Notes: generated from the sequence alone by a model not told the origin. A stretch of 64,000 nt of DNA from Eubacteriaceae bacterium (GCA_017405085.1 JAFRBB010000026.1:62001-126000), one strand, 5' to 3'. Counted from the stretch's first letter, positions 37,598 through 47,043 are shown. Numbers and translations: made by a program.

Positions 37598-37626
37598 ATT
37601 ATATCCAAAAGTCCGGAAATTGTAAA
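37598..37626 (-). promoter_or_regulatory. Promoter of glnN
   Basis: On the minus strand TTTACA, exactly 17 bases and TATAAT. Transcription would start near 37591, giving a leader of about 125 bases. Confidence 0.82.
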
Positions 37627-37706
37627 GTTATGACAGCCTTGTTTTTTTGTTCGTACACAAAGGATTAAGGAATGAAGGGGGGAACAAATCGAGGTTGAAA
37701 ATTTGG

Positions 37707-37734
37707 TTGTTTCAAAAACGAAATGTGTTATAAT
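37707..37734 (+). promoter_or_regulatory. Promoter of purA-carAB
   Basis: TTGTTT, a 16-base spacer and TATAAT, about 115 bases before purA. Confidence 0.6.
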
Positions 37735-37764
37735 GACAATGGATAGAATCGCATTGAATTAAAA

Positions 37765-37802
37765 GCGTCTTTTTCTCTGCCACCCTCTGGCAAAAAAGAC
37801 GC
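37765..37802 (+). other. Long hairpin in the purA leader
   Basis: GCGTCTTTTT pairs with AAAAAGACGC, and after a 3-base bulge TGCCA pairs with TGGCA around a 5-base loop. There is no T-run after it, so it is not a terminator. It may stabilise the RNA or take part in regulation. Confidence 0.6.
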
Positions 37803-37848
37803 GGTTCGCATCACGTATACGCGCTTTTGGCGCGGGAAGGGAAATCTC

Positions 37849-39120
37849 ATGGCAATTACAGTTTTGGTCGGCGCTCAATGGGGCGACGAAGGCAAGGGCA
37901 AGATCATCGACTATCTGGCGGACAAGCAGGATTTGGTCGTGCGCTTCCAGGGCGGCGACAATGCCGGGCATACGGTCATCAACGACAAGGGCGTTTTTAA
38001 AATGCACCTGGTCCCCAGCGGCATCTTTAATGAACACGGCGCTTGCCTCATCGGCACCGGCACCGTGGTCAACCCCGATGTCCTCATGTCGGAAATGGCG
38101 GAAATCGAGGCCGGCGGCGTCGATGTAAGCCGGCTTTACATTTCCGGAAAGGCGCATATCTTGATGCCTTATCATCAGGAATTGGACGCGCTGATGGAAG
38201 CGGCCGGCGGCATCGGCACCACCAAACGCGGCATCGGCGTGGCTTACGCCTTTAAAATGCTTCGCAAAAATCTCCGGATGGAGGATTTACTCGATCTCGA
38301 CAACGCGTGCGCCAAGCTGGGATCCTATCTTGGCGTGGTCAATAACATGCTTGCCGCCTATGGCGCGGCGCCGGTGGACATGGCGTCAATGGATGAGAAA
38401 CTCTCAAAATGGGCGGCTTTTTTTGCGCCGCGAATCGTCGAGCCCATCGCCTTTGTGCATCGCTATATCAACGAAGGCAAAAACATTCTCTTTGAAGGGC
38501 AGCTGGCTGCCATGAAGGACATCGATCAGGGGATTTATCCCTATGTGACGTCCTCCTGTCCGTCGGCGGCCTACGCCGCGGTATCCGGCGGGTTCCCCGC
38601 AAAAAAAATCGACACCGTCATCGGTGTGGCTAAGGCCTTTTCCTCGGCGGTGGGCGACGGGCCGTTTCCGACGGAGGATGCCGAGGATGAGCAAATCGCG
38701 ATCATCCGCGGCAAAGGCGACAAACCCGACGATGAATTCGGCGCCCGCACCGGACGCTCCCGGAGACTGGGCTGGCTGGATTTGCCCATTCTCCGCTACA
38801 CTACCATGGTCAACGGCTTTGATGAAATTGCCCTGTGCAAAATCGACAAGCTGGATAAGCTTGCGTCCATCAAGGTCTGCGTCGCCTATGAGCTTGACGG
38901 CAAGCGCATTGTCGACCTGCCGGGCACCGATGATCTATATCGGGTCAAACCGATTTATGAGGAACTTCCCGGCTGGCAAGAACCCACCGGCGGCATCCGC
39001 AAAATCGACGACTTGCCCGAGAACGCCAAGGGTTACATCAAATTCATTGAGGATTATGTCGGCGCGCCGGTGAATTATGTCGGCGTCGGACCGGGACGGG
39101 AAGATTTGGCTGTGCGATAG
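37849..39120 (+). CDS. purA: Adenylosuccinate synthetase (divergent subfamily)
   Basis: This GTP-dependent enzyme joins IMP and aspartate in AMP synthesis. The 423-residue protein has the catalytic Asp13 and His41 in their motifs (QWGDEGKGK, GGDNAGHTV) and the GTP/aspartate loop ARTGRSRR. Several usually invariant substrate positions differ: FEGQLAAMKDID replaces FEGAQG..LDID, QGIYPYVTSS replaces HGTYPFVTSS and GIGVAY replaces GIGPAY. I believe a branch with FEGQLGAM-type motifs exists in some Gram-positives, so this is probably a true PurA of that branch. The gene leads purA-carA-carB, with 36 bases to carA. Confidence 0.88.
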   Translation: MAITVLVGAQWGDEGKGKIIDYLADKQDLVVRFQGGDNAGHTVINDKGVFKMHLVPSGIFNEHGACLIGTGTVVNPDVLMSEMAEIEAGGVDVSRLYISGKAHILMPYHQELDALMEAAGGIGTTKRGIGVAYAFKMLRKNLRMEDLLDLDNACAKLGSYLGVVNNMLAAYGAAPVDMASMDEKLSKWAAFFAPRIVEPIAFVHRYINEGKNILFEGQLAAMKDIDQGIYPYVTSSCPSAAYAAVSGGFPAKKIDTVIGVAKAFSSAVGDGPFPTEDAEDEQIAIIRGKGDKPDDEFGARTGRSRRLGWLDLPILRYTTMVNGFDEIALCKIDKLDKLASIKVCVAYELDGKRIVDLPGTDDLYRVKPIYEELPGWQEPTGGIRKIDDLPENAKGYIKFIEDYVGAPVNYVGVGPGREDLAVR

Positions 39121-39156
39121 ACCCGCACGACACGCATCAGGAAGCGAGAGGAAACT

Positions 39157-40275
39157 ATGTCATATTTTAAAAACGATAAGCGCGCCTATATTTTGCTGGC
39201 CGACGGCACCGTTTATGAAGGCTATCACTTCGGTGTCGAAGGCACGACTTTCGGCGAGGTGGTGTTTACCACCGGCATGACCGGCTATCTGGAAGTGCTG
39301 ACGGATCCGTCCTATTGCGGACAGATTGTCTTGCAGACCTATCCCTTAATCGGCAATTACGGCGTCAACGCCGCCGATATGGAAAGCGAAAAAAGCTGGG
39401 TGGCCGGCTATATTGTCAAGGAATGGTGTGAAGAGCCGTCCAATTTCAGAAACGCCGGCACCATCAACGATTTTTTGGTCTCCCAAAACGTCGTGGGCAT
39501 TTGGGGCGTGGACACCAGAGCCTTAACCCGCCGCATTCGCGAATACGGTACCGTCGGCGGATGCATCACCACGGAAAATGTCTATGACAAAAAAGACGAG
39601 CTCCTTGCGGCCATCAAAGCCCATCGGGTTGTGCAGCCCGTCAAGGCCGTGACCTGCTCCGAAAAGGGCTGGTATTACACCAGAGAAAACCGCGCCAATC
39701 ACGTCGCGCTGATGGATTACGGCTATAAGCACAACATTCTCTACAAGCTTTTGGAATTCGGCTGTAATGTCACGGTCATGCCCGCCGACTCCGATATCAA
39801 CGACATCCGCCGCCTCAATCCCGACGGCATCATGCTGTCCAACGGACCAGGAGATCCGATGGACAATCCGGAGCTCATCGAGAACATCAAAGACTTCATC
39901 GACTACGGCAAGCCGATTTTCGGCATTTGCCTCGGCCATCAACTGCTGGCCATTGCCCGAGGCGCCAAAACCGTCAAGCTCAAATACGGGCATCGGGGCC
40001 TCAATCAGCCGGTCAAGGACTTGGACCGTGACCGGGTGTACATCACCAGTCAAAATCACGGGTATGCCGTGGTGTCCGACAGTCTGCCCGAAGGCGCCGG
40101 CCGCGTGACCCACGTCAACGTCAACGACGGCACCTGCGAGGGCATCGACTATCCCGACATTCACGCCTTCACCGTGCAGTTCCATCCCGAGGCCAGCGCC
40201 GGCCCCAACGACACCGGTTATCTGTTTGAAAAATTCTGTGATTTAATGGAAAGGGGACAACAAGGATGCCTCTAG
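39157..40275 (+). CDS. carA: Carbamoyl-phosphate synthase, small (glutaminase) subunit
   Basis: CarA releases ammonia from glutamine for CarB. The 372-residue protein has an N-terminal CPSase domain (FTTGMTGYLEVLTDPSYCGQ) and a class I amidotransferase domain with catalytic Cys in GICLGHQLLA and His/Glu in VQFHPEAS. AGAGGAAA lies before the ATG. Its last codons overlap the carB start by 10 bases, coupling translation of the two subunits. The product feeds pyrimidine and arginine synthesis. Confidence 0.97.
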   Translation: MSYFKNDKRAYILLADGTVYEGYHFGVEGTTFGEVVFTTGMTGYLEVLTDPSYCGQIVLQTYPLIGNYGVNAADMESEKSWVAGYIVKEWCEEPSNFRNAGTINDFLVSQNVVGIWGVDTRALTRRIREYGTVGGCITTENVYDKKDELLAAIKAHRVVQPVKAVTCSEKGWYYTRENRANHVALMDYGYKHNILYKLLEFGCNVTVMPADSDINDIRRLNPDGIMLSNGPGDPMDNPELIENIKDFIDYGKPIFGICLGHQLLAIARGAKTVKLKYGHRGLNQPVKDLDRDRVYITSQNHGYAVVSDSLPEGAGRVTHVNVNDGTCEGIDYPDIHAFTVQFHPEASAGPNDTGYLFEKFCDLMERGQQGCL

Positions 40276-43200
40276 CAAAAGATCTGAAAAAAGTACTCGT
40301 CATCGGCTCCGGCCCCATCGTCATCGGACAGGCGGCGGAATTTGATTACGCCGGCACCCAGGCGTGCAAGGCGCTTCGCGCCGCGGGGCTCAATGTGGTG
40401 CTCATCAATTCCAATCCCGCCACCATCATGACCGACAAGGCCATGGCCGACGAAATCTACATCGAACCTTTGACCCTGGATGTCGTCAAGCGGGTCATCA
40501 TCAAAGAAAAGCCCGACGGCATTCTTTCCACCCTGGGCGGCCAGACCGGCCTCAATTTGTCCATGCAGCTGGCCAAAGAGGGCTTTCTGGACGAACACGG
40601 CGTGAGGCTTTTGGGCGCCGACGTCGACACCATCGACATGGCCGAGGACAGACAATCCTTTAAAGACGCCATGCGCGCCATCGGCGAGCCGACCATTCCC
40701 TCCAAAGTCGTCGAGAGTACCAAAGACGCCATCGACTTCGCCGAGCGCATCGGCTATCCCGTCATCGTGCGTCCGGCCTTCACTTTGGGCGGCACCGGCG
40801 GCGGCATCGCGAACAACGCCGAAGAGCTTGACCACATCGCGACCAGGGGCCTAAGACTTTCGCCGATTCATCAGGTCCTCATCGAACGGGGCATCGCCGG
40901 CTGGAAGGAAATTGAGTTTGAAGTCATGCGGGACGGCAAGGGCAACGTCATCACCGTTTGCTCCATGGAAAACTTTGACCCCGTCGGCATTCACACCGGG
41001 GACTCCATCGTCGTCGCTCCCTGTCAGACCTTGTCCGACAAAGAATACCAGATGCTTCGCACCTCGGCGCTGAAAATCATCTCCACCCTCGGCGTGGAAG
41101 GGGGCTGCAACTGTCAGTTCGCCCTGGATCCCGAGAATTTCAACTACGCCGTCATCGAAGTCAACCCCAGGGTGTCGCGCTCCTCGGCCCTGGCTTCCAA
41201 AGCGACGGGCTATCCCATCGCCAAAATGGCCTCCCTCATTGCCGTGGGATTTAGCCTCGATGAAATCGTCAATGACATCACCGGCAAAACCACGGCCTGC
41301 TTTGAGCCGGTCATTGACTACATCGTCGTCAAATTCCCCCGTTGGCCCTTTGATAAATTTGTCTATGCCCAGCGCACCCTGGGCACCCAGATGAAGGCCA
41401 CCGGCGAAATCATGGCCATCGGCAACAGCTTTGAACACGCCATGATGAAAGCCGTCCGCTCCATCGAGCTGGGCTTCGACACCCTGTCCGTGGACAAATA
41501 CCGCATGGCCTCCGACGCGGAAATCATGGAAGCCATGGCCCGCAAGGATGACGAACGCTGTTTTGTCGTCTATGAAGCCCTCTATCGCGGCATGTCCATC
41601 GACGATATCAACCAAACCACGATGATTGACCATTGGTTCCTTGACAAGCTTCGCCATGTGGCGGTCATCGAACACGATTTGACCGAAAAGGGCCTTAACG
41701 CCGAAAGACTTCACGTGGCTCGGGAACTCGGATTTTTGGATTCCACCATCGCTCGCCTGACGGGGTATGACTATGACAAGGAAACCTGCAAAATCGTCCT
41801 TCCCGAGGGTTTTGAAGACGAGTTTAACGACGCGCCTTACGCTTCCTACAAAATGGTCGACACCTGCGCCGGCGAGTTCAAAGCGGAAACGCCCTATTTC
41901 TATTCCACTCGCGACCGGGAAAACGAGGCGGAGCTGTTTTTGGAAGAACATCACGACGACAAAAAGAAAGTCCTCGTCTTCGGCTCCGGTCCTATCCGCA
42001 TCGGGCAGGGCATCGAGTTTGATTATTGCTCGGTCCACTGCGCTTGGGCTCTTCGGGAGCTGGGCTATGAAGCCATCATCATCAACAACAATCCCGAGAC
42101 GGTCTCCACCGACTTTGATACCTCGGATCGCCTCTATTTTGAACCCTTGACCGCCGAGGACGTGCGGGCTGTCGTCGAAACGGAAAATCCCATCGGCGCC
42201 ATTGTGCAGTTCGGCGGCCAGACGGCCATCAAGCTCACCCAGCACCTTCAGGAAATCAAGGTGCCCATCATCGGCACCGATCCCACCTATATCGACGCCG
42301 CGGAAGACCGCGAACGCTTTGACGAAGTCCTGGAAGCCTGCGGCATTCCCAGGCCCAAGGGCGACACGGTCTTTACCGCGGAAGAAGCCCTTGACGTGGC
42401 GAATCGTTTGGGCTATCCTGTGCTTTTGCGCCCGTCCTATGTGCTCGGCGGTCAGAATATGATCATCGCCCACAACGATGACGACGTTCGCGAATACATG
42501 GGCATCATCACCTCCCACGAAATCACCAATCCCGTTCTTGTCGATAAATACTTGATGGGCAAGGAAGTGGAAGTCGACGCCATTTGCGACGGCACCGATT
42601 ATCTGATTCCCGGCATCATGGAACACATCGAAAAGGCCGGGGTCCATTCGGGAGACTCCATCTCGGTTTATCCGCCCCAGACCTTGGACGATGAGGTCAA
42701 AGCGACGATTGTCGACTACACCGGCAAGCTCGCCCGGGCGCTTCACGTTATCGGTCTCGTCAACATTCAATATGTGGTCTATGACGGTCAGGTCTATGTC
42801 ATCGAGGTCAATCCCCGCTCCAGCCGGACGGTGCCCTATATCTCCAAGGTGACGGACATTCCGATGGTCGATCTGGCCACCCGCATCATGATGGGCGAAA
42901 CCCTGGCGGACATGGGCTATGCTTCGGGATTGCATCCCAGCAAGGATCACGTGGCCGTCAAGGTGCCGGTGTTCTCCTTCTCCAAGCTTGAGGATGTGGA
43001 TACCCAGCTGGGACCGGAAATGAAATCAACCGGGGAAGTCCTCGGCGTCGCCACCAATTTCGGTGACGCGGTGTACAAAGGCCTGGTGGCCGCCGGCAAC
43101 GACATGGCCCGCAAGGGCGGCGTGCTCATCACCGTCCGCGACCGGGACAAAGCCGAAGCCTGCGCCATCGCCAAGCGCTTCCACGACATGGGTTTTGTGG

Positions 43201-43508
43201 TCTACGCCACTGCCGGCACCGCCAAGGCGCTGCACGATTTCGGCGTGCCCGCCCACATGGTCCGCCGCATTTCCGAGGCCAAACCCAACATCGGCGATCT
43301 GTTGGAAAATCGCGAAGTCCACTATGTGATCTCCACCTCCGCCACCGGGCGCCAGCCCCATCGGGATTCGGTGCGCATGCGCAGAAAAACCGTCGAGAGC
43401 TCCATCAGCTTAATCACGGCCCTGGATACGGCAAGAGCCCTGCTCGGATGTCTTGAATCCGAACGCACCCTGGCGGAAATTCCCTTGATCGATCTCAACA
43501 CGATTTGA
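40266..43508 (+). CDS. carB: Carbamoyl-phosphate synthase, large subunit
   Basis: CarB makes carbamoyl phosphate from bicarbonate, ammonia and two ATP. The 1080-residue length is standard. The two homologous synthetase halves begin KVLVIGSGPIVIGQAAEFDY and KVLVFGSGPIRIGQGIEFDY, each with its ATP-grasp domain (EVNPRVSRSSALASKATGYP and EVNPRSSRTVPYISKVT). The C-terminal MGS-like allosteric domain (from about residue 940) is present. AAGGGGACAACAAGG precedes the ATG inside carA. Confidence 0.98.
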   Translation: MPLAKDLKKVLVIGSGPIVIGQAAEFDYAGTQACKALRAAGLNVVLINSNPATIMTDKAMADEIYIEPLTLDVVKRVIIKEKPDGILSTLGGQTGLNLSMQLAKEGFLDEHGVRLLGADVDTIDMAEDRQSFKDAMRAIGEPTIPSKVVESTKDAIDFAERIGYPVIVRPAFTLGGTGGGIANNAEELDHIATRGLRLSPIHQVLIERGIAGWKEIEFEVMRDGKGNVITVCSMENFDPVGIHTGDSIVVAPCQTLSDKEYQMLRTSALKIISTLGVEGGCNCQFALDPENFNYAVIEVNPRVSRSSALASKATGYPIAKMASLIAVGFSLDEIVNDITGKTTACFEPVIDYIVVKFPRWPFDKFVYAQRTLGTQMKATGEIMAIGNSFEHAMMKAVRSIELGFDTLSVDKYRMASDAEIMEAMARKDDERCFVVYEALYRGMSIDDINQTTMIDHWFLDKLRHVAVIEHDLTEKGLNAERLHVARELGFLDSTIARLTGYDYDKETCKIVLPEGFEDEFNDAPYASYKMVDTCAGEFKAETPYFYSTRDRENEAELFLEEHHDDKKKVLVFGSGPIRIGQGIEFDYCSVHCAWALRELGYEAIIINNNPETVSTDFDTSDRLYFEPLTAEDVRAVVETENPIGAIVQFGGQTAIKLTQHLQEIKVPIIGTDPTYIDAAEDRERFDEVLEACGIPRPKGDTVFTAEEALDVANRLGYPVLLRPSYVLGGQNMIIAHNDDDVREYMGIITSHEITNPVLVDKYLMGKEVEVDAICDGTDYLIPGIMEHIEKAGVHSGDSISVYPPQTLDDEVKATIVDYTGKLARALHVIGLVNIQYVVYDGQVYVIEVNPRSSRTVPYISKVTDIPMVDLATRIMMGETLADMGYASGLHPSKDHVAVKVPVFSFSKLEDVDTQLGPEMKSTGEVLGVATNFGDAVYKGLVAAGNDMARKGGVLITVRDRDKAEACAIAKRFHDMGFVVYATAGTAKALHDFGVPAHMVRRISEAKPNIGDLLENREVHYVISTSATGRQPHRDSVRMRRKTVESSISLITALDTARALLGCLESERTLAEIPLIDLNTI

Positions 43509-43720
43509 CGAGGGGAGAGGCCGCCCGAGGGCGGTGCGATAAGCCCGCATTGCTTCATGCTTCGCATTCTCATAATTCGGCGTCTATTCGCACCCGAGCG
43601 ATCGCTCTATGTGCTCATGACTGTTGCCTTGTCAAATGTCTATATGACCTGATGAGCAAACGCATCGTTCATACGTCCGCTTGACAAGAGCTTATCGCTT
43701 AAATGAATAATGAATCCTTC
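43509..43720. other. Intergenic region after carB
   Basis: Non-coding stretch. A short GC hairpin (GCCGCCC/GGGCGGT) lies 14 bases after the carB stop but lacks a T-run. Nothing else is recognised up to the terminator at 43725. Confidence 0.5.
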
Positions 43721-43724
43721 AGGT

Positions 43725-43754
43725 AGAAATCCGGCTTTGCCGGATTTCTGCTTT
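43725..43754 (+). terminator. Rho-independent terminator
   Basis: Perfect 11-base stem AGAAATCCGGC/GCCGGATTTCT with loop TTT and a following CTTTTC tract. It probably ends the purA-carAB transcript. Confidence 0.75.
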
Positions 43755-43809
43755 TCTGTATTTTGCCTGCACAAAATTTCCTCTTTGAAATAAATACACG
43801 ATTACCCCA

Positions 43810-43838
43810 TTGTCGTGTTTCCTTTTGTCGAATATAAT
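43810..43838 (+). promoter_or_regulatory. Promoter of the subtilase gene
   Basis: TTGTCG, 17 bases and TATAAT, about 50 bases before the start codon. Confidence 0.62.
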
Positions 43839-43889
43839 ATATAGCAAATGATTTCGATCAACATTACAGTATTAAGGAAGGAAAAACAA

Positions 43890-46800
43890 ATGAAAATTAA
43901 TCGCTCCGTGATGATCATTTTCGCTTTGACCCTGGCCATTTTGCTTGGTTCGGGAGTGACCCTTGCCGAGGATATTCCGACGCTTTCAGCCGCAAATGAA
44001 AAGGGGACGGTCACCTCAACCGAGGAGAAACCCGATGTCGACCTCAACAGTCCCGCCGATGAACGGGTTGTGGTTGTCTATCACGAAGGCGGCGATATCG
44101 CCGATTTGGGATTGAACCGGGATACGGTGGAAGCGGCCTCATCGGTTTCCGACGATGTGGATCTCATTCAACCCAAAGACGGCACAAGCGCCGAAGCCTT
44201 GGCGGCGGCCATCGACCGAAACGACAAAGTGGAAGCGGCTTTTGTAGACGCGGAGATTCCCGTGATGGGGCTCCCCAACGACAAGGAGCTGTCGTATACT
44301 TCGGGTTCCAGCCGCGCCGACGCGGTGTATACCCAAACCAAAGCGGTGAACACCTGGGATCAAATCTCGGGAAACGATACGGTCAAAGTGGCGGTCATCG
44401 ACACGGGGTGTCAGACTCAGCATGAGGATTTGACGGGCAAGACGGATGCGGTGAAGGACTATTTCAGCACCAGTACGGAATATCCGAAATACAATGCCTA
44501 TCCCGGAGAAGATCTGGCCTATCACGGCACCCGGGTGTGCGGCATCATCGGCGCGACGGCCAACAACGGTGTCGGCATTGCCGGGGTCACCGGCACGGCC
44601 AATGTGAAAATCGTGCCCTATCGCGCCGGCGGCACCTATAACGGCGATGCCGATTTAAGGCTTTTTGCCATCGTCGCGGCGTTAAACGACATCGCGAAGG
44701 ATGACAGCATTCGCGTGGTCAATATGTCTTTCGGCATTGTCCAAAGTTCCACCACGCAAAACGCCATTGACACCATGTCATATTATGTCAAAAAAAATGT
44801 GAACGCCGGCAAGGTCATGGTCGCCGCCGCCGGCAATCACGGCGCCACCAGCTCGGCCCTTTGTTATCCGGCGGCCTGCGAAGGCGTCATTGGGGTTGGG
44901 GCGCTGTCCTGCAATTTTTCGAATGGGTCATCGACGCCGACGATTGACAAGTACAGCAGTTCCGCGGCCAATGCCTCGGTGGACGTTTCGGCGCCGGGTC
45001 AATACGTGCGAAGCACCTACACCTACAGCAGCACCTTCGGCACATCGACCTATGACAGCGTCAGCGGCACGTCCTTTTCCACGCCTATCGTCGCCGGGGA
45101 AGCCGCGATGCTCCTCTCGGCAGCCCCCGATTTGAGCGCGGCGCAGGTGGAACAAATCATCGAATCCACCGCCAAAGACCTCGGCGCCGCTGGCCGGGAT
45201 GACGCTTTCGGTTACGGTATTGTCCAATTTGACAAAGCCCTGGCCCGGGTCAAAAAGGATCCCGTTGATCCCACCGCGGATTTGTATCGGGTGAGCCCCC
45301 AAAAAGCGGCTTACACCGGAAGGGCCGTGAGCGTCACGGTTGACAAGGCAGACGCCACCGCCGGCGATGTGACCAACATCACCATCACCGACGCGTCGGG
45401 AAAGATCGTCTCGGCCCCTGTTGACATTGGAACGTACACCGTCCGCGTCGACACGGCGGCCAATCAAACCTACAACGCGGCGACCGGGCTGGCGGTCGGA
45501 ACGGTCACCATTTCCAATCCCTCGGAATTTGTTCCTTCTGTTTATTACCGCACCCATGTGGAGAACATCGGCTGGCAGCCTTATGTCCGAGACGCTGAGA
45601 TGGCCGGCACCACCGGCTTGTCCTACCGCCTTGAGGCCATGACCGTTAAGCTTGACAATTCGGGACTTTCCGGCAACATCGAATACCGCACCCATGTGCA
45701 AAATATCGGCTGGGAACAAAATTGGAAAACGAATGACGCCATCAGCGGCACCAACGGCAAAGGCTATCGTCTTGAGGCCATGCAGGTGCGCCTGACCGGG
45801 GAGCTCGCTGACTATTATGACGTTTATTATCGGGTTCACGCGCAGAATTTCGGCTGGCTTTCCTGGGCCAAAAACGGCGAGGAATCGGGAACCGCCGGCT
45901 TCGGCTATCGCTTGGAAGGCATGCAGATTGTCCTGGTGAAAAAAGGAGAAACGCCGCCGAGGCTTAATCCCGCAGCCAATGACGACCGCGCTTATATCAT
46001 TCAGGGAGAACAAAACATCCATCCCGACAACCGCGTTGCCTACCGCACCCATGTGGAAAATATCGGTTGGCAGTCCTATATGGTTGACGGGCAAAGCGCC
46101 GGCACCAGCGGTCTCGGCTACCGTTTGGAAGGGATGAACATCAAACTCAACCGCCCGGCTTATGACGGCAGCGTCGAATACCGCACCCACATCCAAAACA
46201 TCGGCTGGGAAACCCAGTGGAAAAAAGACGGTGAGATGAGCGGCACCGACGGCAAAGGCTATCGCCTTGAAGCCATGCAGGTGCGCTTGACCGGGGAAAT
46301 GGCCGAGCGTTATGATGTGTATTACCGCGTTCACGCGCAAAATTTCGGATGGCTGAATTGGGCCAAAAACGGAGAACAGGCCGGCACCGAAGGATTTGGT
46401 TATCGCCTGGAAGCGATGCAGCTGGTTTTGGCGCCAAAAGGGCAGGGGTTATCGAGCTATAATCCCGCCTGTGATCGGAACGAAGCTTTCATTAAGCTGA
46501 CAAAAGATTTAGCCATCAGCATGGCGCGGGCACAGGGATATGATCAAATCTATGAAGGCACCCTTAAATTCTGTACGACGCCTTCTCAGGTAAAAACGTT
46601 ATTTGCTTCGGAAAGTTGGTGGACAGAGTGGATTACTGAACAACCCGATAGTTATTATTATTCTAGAGCTGATATCCATAACCTCCCATTTCCGATATTG
46701 TGTTTAGATAGAGAAACAACAGTCATGTCAAACTCTTTTGGTCGCCCTGGTGTATATGCTCGTAGAACTAAATATTTTTATTTTCCTGAAAATAAAGAAA

Positions 46801-46931
46801 GTTGGCGGTCCTATAATGGCAGGCGCATGGTCTTTGCCTACCATTCCGACCAGGCGAAAGTACCGACAGTAGCTTCGCTCCCGGGGGATATGCCTTACGC
46901 CTTTGGCGCGAAGATAGTCTGGATTGATTAA
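43890..46931 (+). CDS. Secreted subtilisin-like protease with six ChW repeats
   Basis: This is a predicted exported S8 serine protease of 1013 residues. The start at 43890 follows AAGGAAGG. A signal peptide (MIIFALTLAILLGSGVTLA) leads to a propeptide and a subtilase domain with Asp in VAVIDTGCQ, His in YHGTRVCGIIGA and Ser in GTSFSTPIVAGEAAML. An Ig-like segment (residues about 465-545) follows. Six ChW repeats (residues about 553-847) come next, each with a GW pair and YRLE-M. The last 165 residues are unrecognised and more AT-rich. ChW repeats occur in clostridial secreted proteins and are thought to bind surfaces or ligands. Confidence 0.92.
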   Translation: MKINRSVMIIFALTLAILLGSGVTLAEDIPTLSAANEKGTVTSTEEKPDVDLNSPADERVVVVYHEGGDIADLGLNRDTVEAASSVSDDVDLIQPKDGTSAEALAAAIDRNDKVEAAFVDAEIPVMGLPNDKELSYTSGSSRADAVYTQTKAVNTWDQISGNDTVKVAVIDTGCQTQHEDLTGKTDAVKDYFSTSTEYPKYNAYPGEDLAYHGTRVCGIIGATANNGVGIAGVTGTANVKIVPYRAGGTYNGDADLRLFAIVAALNDIAKDDSIRVVNMSFGIVQSSTTQNAIDTMSYYVKKNVNAGKVMVAAAGNHGATSSALCYPAACEGVIGVGALSCNFSNGSSTPTIDKYSSSAANASVDVSAPGQYVRSTYTYSSTFGTSTYDSVSGTSFSTPIVAGEAAMLLSAAPDLSAAQVEQIIESTAKDLGAAGRDDAFGYGIVQFDKALARVKKDPVDPTADLYRVSPQKAAYTGRAVSVTVDKADATAGDVTNITITDASGKIVSAPVDIGTYTVRVDTAANQTYNAATGLAVGTVTISNPSEFVPSVYYRTHVENIGWQPYVRDAEMAGTTGLSYRLEAMTVKLDNSGLSGNIEYRTHVQNIGWEQNWKTNDAISGTNGKGYRLEAMQVRLTGELADYYDVYYRVHAQNFGWLSWAKNGEESGTAGFGYRLEGMQIVLVKKGETPPRLNPAANDDRAYIIQGEQNIHPDNRVAYRTHVENIGWQSYMVDGQSAGTSGLGYRLEGMNIKLNRPAYDGSVEYRTHIQNIGWETQWKKDGEMSGTDGKGYRLEAMQVRLTGEMAERYDVYYRVHAQNFGWLNWAKNGEQAGTEGFGYRLEAMQLVLAPKGQGLSSYNPACDRNEAFIKLTKDLAISMARAQGYDQIYEGTLKFCTTPSQVKTLFASESWWTEWITEQPDSYYYSRADIHNLPFPILCLDRETTVMSNSFGRPGVYARRTKYFYFPENKESWRSYNGRRMVFAYHSDQAKVPTVASLPGDMPYAFGAKIVWID
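45546..46431 (+). repeat. Six ChW repeats arranged as two copies of a three-repeat unit
   Basis: Repeats 1-3 (45546 to about 45942) and 4-6 (46039 to 46431) match in order: YRTHVENIGWQ, YRTH(V/I)QNIGWE, YRVHAQNFGWL. Each repeat is about 37 residues. A linker of about 30 residues separates the triads. Confidence 0.9.
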
Positions 46932-47043
46932 CGGAGTCTATATTGAAGATCAATTGATTAGGGACATTCGGGGCGGCTGACGGCGCGTCTCGCGACAGCC
47001 TCCGCCTAATCGATCGTTGTTTTATCGCTAAATTGATTTTGAC

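Noticed and set aside
37366-37608. 80-codon frame overlapping the glnN start
   Set aside because: It overlaps glnN out of frame and its N-terminal part runs through the promoter region; the short in-leader frame at 37515-37568 has the real ribosome binding site.
37515-37626. Canonical ANTAR target (two hexaloop hairpins) in the glnN leader
   Set aside because: The only hairpin before the terminator has an 8-base loop that does not fit the A1/G4 hexaloop pattern, so I do not claim an ANTAR site.
37849-39120. PurZ-type enzyme for diaminopurine DNA
   Set aside because: PurZ lacks the catalytic Asp at the position of Asp13; here GDEGKGK is intact, and no phage genes are near.
40851-42950. Long open frame of about 700 codons on the strand opposite carB
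   Set aside because: It mirrors carB exactly, has no ribosome binding site and a low-complexity composition expected from the complement of GC-biased codons.
44928-46340. 470-codon frame opposite the subtilase gene
   Set aside because: It is the antisense of a repeat-rich gene, and its own repeats are just the complement of the ChW repeats.
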